Below are positions 1 to 6,357 of a stretch of DNA of 44,435 nt, one piece after another (position 1 is the stretch's first letter; the number at the start of each line of letters is the position of its first letter). The translations under genes and the position numbers were made by a program. The DNA lies in the NCBI GenBank assembly GCA_002720975.1, contig PBIX01000073.1, positions 1 to 44,435 on the forward strand, read 5' to 3'. The notes below the pieces were generated by a model. The model was not told where the DNA came from and searched no databases. It was given only the letters and a program-made list of their open reading frames with translations. Source of the DNA: Planctomycetota bacterium. Lineage in GTDB: Bacteria > Planctomycetota > UBA1135 > GCA-002686595.

Positions 1-33
1 AAGCGCGAGGGGGACAAGGAATCTGAAGGACAT
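1..33 (-). CDS. Possible start of a gene running off the left edge (exported protein?)
   Basis: An ATG on the minus strand at 33 opens a frame that reads MSFRFLVPLAL before leaving the window. A positive residue followed by a hydrophobic run is what a signal peptide start looks like. Only eleven codons are visible and there is no Shine-Dalgarno sequence before them, so this is a guess. If real, it would follow the HlyD gene on the same strand after about 190 bases. Confidence 0.22.
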   Translation of the reverse strand, partial: MSFRFLVPLAL

Positions 34-224
34 GGGGCTTGGATTGGGTCGGGGGGGGGCGGAGGCCCCGCCTGAGGGAGCGAAATGTTCACAGACGGGC
101 CAAATCAAGTCTCCCCCGCTAGAGGCATACCGGCAAGCCTGCCACTGTGGTCTTTTCTAGGAATTCCCTATTTAGCCCACGGTATTGGTCGCCGTCCTAG
201 ACCGGACGCAATAAGCCCCCTCCC
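34..224. other. Left-edge intergenic region
   Basis: No convincing gene is seen between the HlyD stop codon and the window edge. The stretch holds a run of ten G (about 51-59) and GC-rich sequence. A short plus-strand frame open from base 1 ends at a TGA at 73-75 and could be the tail of an upstream gene, but its glycine-rich translation is not persuasive. Confidence 0.4.
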
Positions 225-242
225 CTATTTCTCGCTGGGGAG
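220..242 (-). terminator. Small hairpin around the HlyD stop codon
   Basis: CTCCCC (220-225) and GGGGAG (237-242) form a six-pair stem with an 11-nt loop enclosing the end of the HlyD gene on the minus strand. It could help end the operon transcript, but no U-run follows it, so the call is weak. Confidence 0.25.
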
Positions 243-1439
243 AATCCGAGCTCGGAGAACTTCGCCCGGCATGAACACCGCCGGGTCCCCCATCGGGACG
301 CGCAGAGCCAGCCCATAGGCGGGAGCGGCGGGGTGGGACCAAAGGCGTTCGGGAAGGAGTTCGGCCTTGGGTGAGAGGCTTGCAACCCTCGTCTCCAACG
401 ACCGTCGCTCGCCTGCCCGCAATTCAACGCCTCGACCAATCAGGGACTCTGCGCCGGCCAGTTCGGGATCAACAAAGACAACGGCCTCGCGAGCAACGTT
501 CGCCGTGACAAGCATGACTGCACGCCCGGCCATGAGGGACTGGCCCTCGCCCACATACAACACGGAGACCTGACCGTCGATCGGCGACTGCAGGTTGAGC
601 GCCTCCCGCTCCAGCTCCAGTCCCGCTATGGCCAGCTCCTGAACTCTTATCGCGGCCTCCAAGGCCCGCGTAGCGGCGGGAATCCGAGGTAGGTCCACGC
701 CCTCGGTCAACACAGGGAAGCCCTTGCGTATCTCAGCTGTACGGTCACGGGCCTGCAGCAATTCTTCCCGCTGACCGGCCAGCCGATCTGCGACGCCCCG
801 GTTCTGCTCTTCGGCCTGTCGCAGCTCTAGTTCAAGATCTGCGGCTTCTGCTTCCCAACCTGTACCGTCGGCGGCCAACTTCACCGCTCGCGTATGGCGC
901 GCGCGCAACAGGTCTGTACCCACCTGATCTGAGGCAAGCAGAACCTCAAGCTCAAGCACTCCCAGCCGCAGGTCGGACTCATCAAAGGAGGAGCGCAATA
1001 GGTCGCCCTCCATACGCATGCGCGAGGAATCGCCGTCGCTCGTGGCTTCCTGGTTAGCCAGACTCTGTGCCTGCAGATACTCCGCCTCCGCCAGTTCACG
1101 AGTGTCTGCGATCTGAGCCCGCAAGCTCAGAACCTCGGCATTCGCCGTTGCCAGGCGGGCCTCCAGTGGGCGCGGATCCAATTGAGCAACGAGCTCACCC
1201 TTGCGCACCTCTTGGAACGCCTGGACGAGGACCGCTCCGAGGATGCCTGAACTCGGCGTGGACACCTCATACTCAACAGGGGGCACCCATGCCCGGTGCT
1301 CAAGAGCAACGGGGCGGTCACGCAGCAGAGCCACGCATAGGGCGGCGCTGGCCACCCAGACCAAGCCAACCAGGGGACCGCGAACAAACGAGGTCCATCG
1401 CTGATCGAAGGGGATGGGTACTTTGGTAACGGCTGCCAT
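225..1439 (-). CDS. HlyD-family membrane-fusion / efflux adaptor protein
   Basis: This 404-aa protein looks like a periplasmic adaptor of the HlyD/AcrA type, which joins an inner-membrane transporter to an outer-membrane exit. Residues 1-20 are cytoplasmic, followed by one membrane segment (about 20-40). A first half of a biotinyl-lipoyl-like domain (about 57-95, with VRKGELVAQLDP) comes next, then a long helical coiled-coil region (about 95-285). The second lipoyl half (about 290-320, LQSPIDGQVSVLYVGEGQSL) and a beta-rich C-terminus follow. The start codon overlaps the preceding DUF4956 stop as TAATG, so the genes are translationally coupled. No transporter or outer-membrane channel gene is visible beside it. 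Family membership is secure; the cargo is unknown. Its link to a polyphosphate polymerase and DUF4956 is unusual. Confidence 0.88.
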   Translation of the reverse strand: MAAVTKVPIPFDQRWTSFVRGPLVGLVWVASAALCVALLRDRPVALEHRAWVPPVEYEVSTPSSGILGAVLVQAFQEVRKGELVAQLDPRPLEARLATANAEVLSLRAQIADTRELAEAEYLQAQSLANQEATSDGDSSRMRMEGDLLRSSFDESDLRLGVLELEVLLASDQVGTDLLRARHTRAVKLAADGTGWEAEAADLELELRQAEEQNRGVADRLAGQREELLQARDRTAEIRKGFPVLTEGVDLPRIPAATRALEAAIRVQELAIAGLELEREALNLQSPIDGQVSVLYVGEGQSLMAGRAVMLVTANVAREAVVFVDPELAGAESLIGRGVELRAGERRSLETRVASLSPKAELLPERLWSHPAAPAYGLALRVPMGDPAVFMPGEVLRARILPSEK

Positions 1440-2143
1440 TAGATTTCGACGCTCTCATCGCGCAAGACAAGTGTCACATCCCCGATTCCGTCCACACCGC
1501 GCATGTCCTGAACCAATTCGTTTCCTCGCTTGCGGTCCCTTAGGCGAACCTGCTGCACGTATTCCACCTGGTCCCCGCTGTCATGCACAGTGACGACCTT
1601 GAGTTCTTGGCAGTAGCGGGTGAAGACGCGATTCAGGAGTTCCCCCACCCCGGTACCGTCTTGTGGTCCACTCAATCGATAGGACAGATGGCCATCAAAA
1701 TGACTGCGCACTCCAAAGCGAGTGAAGTGCAGCCAAAGTGAAAGCAGGAGCAAGAACGCTCCACCCACAAGCGCTACGGCAATGCGCTGCGAGCCTATCG
1801 CCATCCCCAAGACCAGGGTCAAGAACACGAAGGCCGTATCGCGGGTGTCCTTCAGGACGTTACGGAAACGGATGATCGCCAGTGCGCCCATGAGCCCAAA
1901 GGCCGCGACAACATTGTTGCCAATGACAAACATGACCAAGGTCGCGATCACCATCAGGTAGACCAACGACTGGCAGAACGATCGGGAATACGACAGCCCC
2001 GCATGTGTCTTGGTGTAGACCCAAGCCGTCAACTGCCCCAGGGTCAAGGCCAGCAGCAGGGACAGTACGAGCCCTTGCAGGGTGGGCGGAGGCGCCATAC
2101 CCGTCGCGTCCAGCTGGCGGAATAGAGACTCGAAATCGTTCAT
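1439..2143 (-). CDS. DUF4956 family membrane protein
   Basis: A 234-aa protein with about four membrane helices in its first 140 residues and a soluble C-terminal domain. The region FGLMGALAIIRFRNVLKDTR is the conserved core I associate with DUF4956, a family of unknown biochemistry usually encoded beside VTC-type polyphosphate polymerases. The frame extends upstream to 2269, but I chose the ATG at 2143. It overlaps the polymerase stop as ATGA, and the extra 42 residues are polar and unlike the family. The protein probably works in the same membrane assembly as the neighbouring polymerase, but what it moves or anchors is not known. Confidence 0.88.
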   Translation of the reverse strand: MNDFESLFRQLDATGMAPPPTLQGLVLSLLLALTLGQLTAWVYTKTHAGLSYSRSFCQSLVYLMVIATLVMFVIGNNVVAAFGLMGALAIIRFRNVLKDTRDTAFVFLTLVLGMAIGSQRIAVALVGGAFLLLLSLWLHFTRFGVRSHFDGHLSYRLSGPQDGTGVGELLNRVFTRYCQELKVVTVHDSGDQVEYVQQVRLRDRKRGNELVQDMRGVDGIGDVTLVLRDESVEI

Positions 2144-2886
2144 TGGGCCTGACGGTGTGCCGATCCACCAAGCTCGGCGAAGGAACGGCTGAGGGAGAGG
2201 ACGTACTTGGGAATCGAGAGGCTCGTCAAGTCGAGTTGACCGACCATCGCCACGATCCAGTGCGGACAATTGTCCGTGAACTTGACCTCCAAGATCACAC
2301 CTTCAGTCGGCGTCGTTGACCATCCGGTTCCACCCAGGGACAGGTCACCATCATGTGTGGGTTTGAACATCACGTCGCTGTCGAAGGTAATCCTGACGGG
2401 ATCGCGCCCTGTGGACTCGTAGGCCTCGCGCTTGTAACGCACCCGGATGACCGAGGCCGCATCGAGGCGGCGCATCTCGTTGATGAACTCAGCGGCGCCC
2501 TCATCGGCATTCTCCAGTTTCATGCTCCCCCCCCCCAGGAGGGCCTGAACTTCCGTGCGAGAGGCGCGCGCCCGCACCTTCCGAACGACCTGGTTGGCCC
2601 GCCTCTTGATCTCCAAGTACACCGGGGTGCCCGGCTCATCGCTGTAGGCCCGGATCCGCAACTTGAACCGGTCCTTGTGCCCCTCCACCGTGGTTCTGTA
2701 GAGGTCGTGTGCCCGGGTGTCGAGATACAGGCTCGAAATCGGGTAACTGTTGTCTCGACCCAGACGTGCGAACTGGTCCGGCTGGACGAAGGGCCCAATA
2801 GCCTCACGTACGACCCTCACCTGGCTCGGGTGGAGCCAGTACTTCAACTCGAATCGGGACGAGAGGGTGCGGTCGGTGAAATCCAT
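2140..2886 (-). CDS. VTC-domain polyphosphate polymerase
   Basis: This 248-aa protein matches the VTC catalytic fold, a tunnel-shaped enzyme that builds polyphosphate from nucleotide triphosphate. Visible signatures in order are RFELKYWL near the start, YLDT followed by DRFKLRIRAY, YLEIKRR, VRYKREAYES, RITFDSDV, GVILEVKFTD and the late KY of SIPKYVLSLS. The Arg/Lys and Glu residues in these strands are the usual substrate and metal ligands. The start at 2886 gives a protein beginning just before the fold; an ATG at 2967 is also in frame but adds unrelated sequence. A TATAAT box lies 29 bases upstream. It is first in a coupled operon with DUF4956 and HlyD genes. Synthesis of polyphosphate is inferred from the family; nothing here shows the substrate. 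Confidence 0.85.
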   Translation of the reverse strand: MDFTDRTLSSRFELKYWLHPSQVRVVREAIGPFVQPDQFARLGRDNSYPISSLYLDTRAHDLYRTTVEGHKDRFKLRIRAYSDEPGTPVYLEIKRRANQVVRKVRARASRTEVQALLGGGSMKLENADEGAAEFINEMRRLDAASVIRVRYKREAYESTGRDPVRITFDSDVMFKPTHDGDLSLGGTGWSTTPTEGVILEVKFTDNCPHWIVAMVGQLDLTSLSIPKYVLSLSRSFAELGGSAHRQAQ

Positions 2887-3280
2887 GATGGGGCAAAGCC
2901 GGAGGGGGTACTCAATTATAGACGCCTCAGCCCCCTTTGGCGGGGCCTCCACGGCAGTGTGGAGCAAATTGGGACCTGAGCGGTGGCCAACACGGATCGG
3001 CCTCGGGCCCTACCGTCCGATTTGCCCGCAATTCTGGGCCTTTGCCGCACCCTAGCTTATCGCTCGGCCCCCATGGGGAGACTGCCCTGCCGGGATGGAA
3101 TTGCGAATGGGGGTCCTGAGGTTGGGGCACCAGGTGAATGGAGGCCGGGGCCGAGCAACCGCCCCTTGGCTCTGCCCCCGTGCAGGCCGAGATGGTACAC
3201 CCACCCACTACTGCCCCGCCGTGCCCTCCCCCCACCACGAACTCTTCGCCGTCGACGAAAGCGGTCCCAGCCCCTTGGCT
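2887..3280. other. Divergent intergenic region between polymerase and aminotransferase
   Basis: About 390 bases separate the two divergently read genes. The only clear signal is a TATAAT on the minus strand (2915-2920) facing the polymerase. The rest is C-rich on the plus strand with no recognisable RNA or gene. In-frame ATGs at 3095 and a GTG at 3221 could extend the aminotransferase leftward, but the sequence they would add does not look like protein. Confidence 0.5.
2915..2920 (-). promoter_or_regulatory. -10 box (TATAAT) for the polyphosphate polymerase operon
   Basis: A perfect TATAAT reads on the minus strand here, 28 bases before the chosen ATG. No good -35 hexamer is seen 16-18 bases upstream, so it would need an activator or a weak -35. 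Predicted transcription would start near 2908, giving a leader of about 22 nt. Confidence 0.4.
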
Positions 3281-4096
3281 ATGCCCCAGGGCCTCGCATC
3301 CCCTGCTCTCGTATTTGATGACCTCCCCGCTGGGGTCTACGAGGCCCTACGGACCTTCGACCACGACCGATTTGTGGGGCTCGAAGCCCACCTTGACCGT
3401 GCGCAGCGGTCCATTCGGCATTTCGGGATGTCCCCCACGTTGGGTTCCCCAGCCGTGCGCAGCGCGCTCCACACCATCGCGACGGGGTTCGCAGGCCAAG
3501 ACGCCAAGATCCGCATCGACTTTCTCACCGACGCTGCCATCACGCTGGGCACCGACTGCCGAGTGATCGCCCTTGCCAGCGAGCTCAAGCTCCCTGCTCC
3601 CGAGATTTATGCGCAGGGTGTGAGCTGCGAGTTGGTCGGCCAGTTGCGTCGCGGTCGCCCTGAGATCAAGGAGTCGAGTTGGGTTGTGGACCGCAGACCC
3701 GCAGAAGGGGGAACCCCATCCAACTATGAGTCTGTGCTCGTAAGCCCCGAAGGGCTGCTGCTGGAGGGGGTCATGAGCAACTTCTTCGTGGTGCGCGATG
3801 GCGAGGTCCTCACTGCTCCCGAGAACGGCGTGCTGCCCGGAGTCACACGCGGGATCGTCCTCGATCTGGTGCGGGGACTGGGCCTGCCCTGCAGCGAACA
3901 GCCCATTCATCAGTCAGAGATCGGGTCTCTACAAGAAGCTTTCTTCAGCACCTCGGTCCGCAGCATTGTGCCGGTAGTGAAGCTCGACGGGACGATCCTC
4001 GGGTCAGGGGCTCCAGGCCCGGTCACCCGGCAGGTGATGGAGGTCTACGGCGACTATTGTCGATCCGAAGCCCGACCTGCGGAGTCCGACGCCTGA
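3281..4096 (+). CDS. Class IV aminotransferase (branched-chain aminotransferase / aminodeoxychorismate lyase-like)
   Basis: A 271-aa PLP-dependent enzyme of fold type IV. The N-terminal strand GVYEALRTFDHDRF with EAHLDRAQRS is typical. Lys130 in EIKESSW is the likely Schiff-base lysine, and Glu162 in LEGVMSNFFVV sits 32 residues later where the family places the glutamate that contacts the PLP ring nitrogen. GVLPGVTRGIVLDL forms the phosphate-binding turn. The frame is open from 3095, and a GTG at 3221 is a fair alternative start. I prefer 3281 because it removes low-quality sequence while keeping the fold. Substrate cannot be told from the sequence: branched-chain amino acids or aminodeoxychorismate are both possible. 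Its 3' end overlaps the convergent DUF423 gene by 43 bases. Confidence 0.83.
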   Translation: MPQGLASPALVFDDLPAGVYEALRTFDHDRFVGLEAHLDRAQRSIRHFGMSPTLGSPAVRSALHTIATGFAGQDAKIRIDFLTDAAITLGTDCRVIALASELKLPAPEIYAQGVSCELVGQLRRGRPEIKESSWVVDRRPAEGGTPSNYESVLVSPEGLLLEGVMSNFFVVRDGEVLTAPENGVLPGVTRGIVLDLVRGLGLPCSEQPIHQSEIGSLQEAFFSTSVRSIVPVVKLDGTILGSGAPGPVTRQVMEVYGDYCRSEARPAESDA

Positions 4097-4485
4097 GATC
4101 TGGCCCCCAGGGCCCAACAGGCCCACCCGCCGAGAAACGCCAGTCCGCCCAGGGGGGTGACGGCACCCAGAATGCGGGGCCCTCCAAGACTCATGGCATA
4201 CAAGCTGCCGGAGAAGAGGACGACTCCAAGTGTGAAGAGGCTCCCCACCCGGGTTGCGGTTGGATCGGGCCCCGAGCAAAGGAGAGCCCTCTGACCCAGG
4301 ATCAACAGAGCCAGAGCGTGGACCATCTGATAATGCACTCCAGTCTCCCACCAGGCGAGCTGCTCTTCGCCCACCAGCGTCTTGAGCTTATGTGCACCGA
4401 ACGCTCCCAGCGCGACCGCAAGGAAGGCCAGAATTGCTCCCGCGCGATTCCAAGAGACAGGCCTGACAGTTTCTGGGTCATCCAT
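4054..4485 (-). CDS. DUF423 family small membrane protein
   Basis: A 143-aa protein with four hydrophobic segments and the DUF423 (YgdD-like) hallmarks: LGAFGAHKL near the first helix, the WETGVHYQMVHALALL block, and SGSLYAMSLGG before the last helices. Function in this family is unknown. An earlier ATG at 4536 would add 17 residues; 4485 gives a length closer to the family. The tail runs 43 bases into the convergent aminotransferase gene. Confidence 0.85.
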   Translation of the reverse strand: MDDPETVRPVSWNRAGAILAFLAVALGAFGAHKLKTLVGEEQLAWWETGVHYQMVHALALLILGQRALLCSGPDPTATRVGSLFTLGVVLFSGSLYAMSLGGPRILGAVTPLGGLAFLGGWACWALGARSQASDSAGRASDRQ

Positions 4486-4583
4486 GGCCACAAGGTAGGA
4501 AGGAAGCCCCCCGGACTCCCAGAATGAGACGGTCATAATGGGAGATCGGTGGAAGATATGAGGGGGGGAAGGGGTGGAATAAA

Positions 4584-4598
4584 GGGCCTATAAGGCCC
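4584..4598. repeat. Short palindrome GGGCCT-ATA-AGGCCC
   Basis: Perfect six-base arms around a three-base centre between the divergent DUF423 and esterase genes. It could be a regulator site or a small hairpin. No U-run follows on either strand, so I do not call it a terminator. Confidence 0.4.
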
Positions 4599-4677
4599 GA
4601 TCAACCCCCAGCCAAGCAGCCCCCTATGGGATCAGGCATTGTTTTCCTGACCACCCCCGCCTCCAAGCATCGCCCCC

Positions 4678-4706
4678 AGAGCCCCCTATAATCAGGTAGT
4701 GGCTCT
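4678..4706 (+). promoter_or_regulatory. Inverted repeat AGAGCC/GGCTCT enclosing a TATAAT box
   Basis: AGAGCC (4678-4683) and GGCTCT (4701-4706) are perfect complements separated by 17 bases, and a perfect TATAAT (4687-4692) lies inside. A repressor bound to the repeat would cover the promoter. The box is about 104 bases before the esterase ATG. No matching -35 is evident, so the promoter claim is tentative. Confidence 0.35.
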
Positions 4707-4795
4707 GCCCGCCCTCTCGAGGGTAACGGCCGCCCTGCCCGCCCCAGGTCGCCCAGCCGAAAGCGGGACACAACACCGCTCACCCAACACGACTA

Positions 4796-6301
4796 ATGAA
4801 ACGCCCTCCGTTGCTCATCCTCGCATTCGGTCTCGCCTGTTCAGGCTTGGCCCCTGCGGCACAGCGATCCACCCACAAAGCCCATGAACCCCTGAGAGCA
4901 GGGGGGCGCTTCCTGCAGGTCCCCCAAAAGCAGGCTGTCCAGACCGGTCTTGGCTCCCAGGACGGGATCCTGCGTGGAAGGGATGGGGAGATCCTCGGCA
5001 GCGAGGAGGACCCCGAAGCCGCCCTGGGGGGCAGCTTTGGCAACCCCTTCGGCCTTCAACTGCAGGCCAACGTGGTAGGCCGGAACCTGGTCGACTTCAC
5101 CATCGACTCTGCCCAGATCGCTGGCAGTTCTTGGAGCGAGTCCTTCCTGGTCGGCTTTCCCAACAATCCCGTGCAACCGACTCCCGTGCTGGTGCTGTTC
5201 CACGGCTATGGCGAAACGCCCCAAGACGTCTTGGCCAACTCGGACTTCTTCGAGATGGGAATGAAGCGTGGGTGGATCGTCGTTGCCCCACTGGGGGCCC
5301 ACACGTACAACTACGGCATCGAGTACTCCCAACTGAATGTTGAGGCAGCGCTCGAGATGTTGGCCGGCACGATCGCGCCCAGCTTGGGCCTGACCGTTGA
5401 TGCGGACCGGTTCTATGCCGTGGGATTCTCCATGGGTGGCGGGGCGGCGGCCAGCTTTGTTGCACGTCATGCCGACACTTGCGGTGGACTCCACTTTGCG
5501 GGATCCGCGATACACACCGGCTCAACGTCTTTGAGCTACACGTACTGGTCCACGCCCAGCATTCAGACCACATTCAACAGCCCCCTGATGTTTGGTGGAC
5601 CACCTAACGATCCGGCTCTGGCCTTTGACTACACACGCTGCTCCGCTACCGACATCAGCTGGTCCACGGGCAACGTGGACACGACAACAGACATGGTGCG
5701 TAACCTCACGCACATGCCCGTCCTGAGCCACTACGCAGACCAGGACCCGGTCGCCACCCTGATCACCCAGACCAGGACTACCCACCGGCAACTCCGCAAG
5801 CGCCTTGGCAAGGGAAGGCTGGTCCATATTCCGAGTACCAAGCACGACTGGCAGACCCTCAATGAGCGTCGCGTCTTCCGCATGTTCAGGCATGCCTACC
5901 AGGCACCCACTTCTCTCACGCGCACCCTCGCCGACCGCGCTGGCGACTGGCACGGGCTCAACATCACACAAGCCACGGCTCGCGTGTTCTCGCCATTCCG
6001 CTGGATTGTCCTGCCTTCAACCAACCGTCTCGTGGTGGACGAGGTCGCCAACATCCAGACCCTCAAGTTGACCCAGCCTACCTGTGTGGGGTTGAACCCC
6101 GACGCCAACCTGGAGGTCATCTTCGACAGTGCTGACGGGGTACCTCTTGAAATAGTCATCGGTGAGATAGACGACCTGCCCAACGACGTATGGCTGGCCG
6201 GCGCACCTACAAGCAGTTGGTCCTACGATGCTGTCAGCAAGGAGCTCACCCTCTTCGAGAACGCTCAGGGCAACTACCTCAAGTGGACCGTGTTCAACTA
6301 G
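4796..6301 (+). CDS. Secreted PHB-depolymerase/LpqC-like esterase
   Basis: A 501-aa alpha/beta hydrolase. A signal peptide spans about residues 1-22, followed by a linker to about 85. The hydrolase core includes the oxyanion turn LFHGYGE (134-140), the nucleophile elbow GFSMG with Ser212, a probable acid at Asp315 or Asp317 in HYADQDP, and His350 in STKHDW. This order and spacing fit the PHB depolymerase / feruloyl esterase-like group that hydrolyses extracellular polyesters or cell-wall esters. Residues from about 395 onward form a beta-rich C-terminal domain I do not recognise, possibly for binding substrate or the cell surface. The exact substrate is not evident. Confidence 0.82.
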   Translation: MKRPPLLILAFGLACSGLAPAAQRSTHKAHEPLRAGGRFLQVPQKQAVQTGLGSQDGILRGRDGEILGSEEDPEAALGGSFGNPFGLQLQANVVGRNLVDFTIDSAQIAGSSWSESFLVGFPNNPVQPTPVLVLFHGYGETPQDVLANSDFFEMGMKRGWIVVAPLGAHTYNYGIEYSQLNVEAALEMLAGTIAPSLGLTVDADRFYAVGFSMGGGAAASFVARHADTCGGLHFAGSAIHTGSTSLSYTYWSTPSIQTTFNSPLMFGGPPNDPALAFDYTRCSATDISWSTGNVDTTTDMVRNLTHMPVLSHYADQDPVATLITQTRTTHRQLRKRLGKGRLVHIPSTKHDWQTLNERRVFRMFRHAYQAPTSLTRTLADRAGDWHGLNITQATARVFSPFRWIVLPSTNRLVVDEVANIQTLKLTQPTCVGLNPDANLEVIFDSADGVPLEIVIGEIDDLPNDVWLAGAPTSSWSYDAVSKELTLFENAQGNYLKWTVFN

Positions 6302-6302
6302 A

Positions 6303-6351
6303 GCGGGGCCGCCACCTTGAAGGGCAGCGACCCCGCGTCCTCTGCTAGAGG
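6303..6351. terminator. Hairpin-forming sequence between convergent genes
   Basis: GCGGGG (6303-6308) pairs with CCCCGC (6331-6336), and CCTCT-GCT-AGAGG (6339-6351) forms a tight second hairpin. They sit in the 56 bases between the ends of the esterase and the VWA gene, where a two-way terminator would be expected. There are no T-runs, so the assignment is weak. Confidence 0.3.
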
Positions 6352-6357
6352 GTGGCT

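Larger units (their letters stand above)
4486..4795. other. Intergenic region with palindromes upstream of the esterase
   Basis: About 310 bases without a gene. It contains a short palindrome with six-base arms (4584-4598), an inverted repeat flanking a TATAAT (4678-4706) and a small self-complementary CCCTC/GAGGG (4712-4723). The first part (to 4536) may be coding if DUF423 uses its earlier ATG. Confidence 0.5.

Noticed and set aside
85-318. 77-codon plus-strand frame at the left edge
   Set aside because: It runs into the HlyD gene antisense and has no domain or ribosome-binding site.
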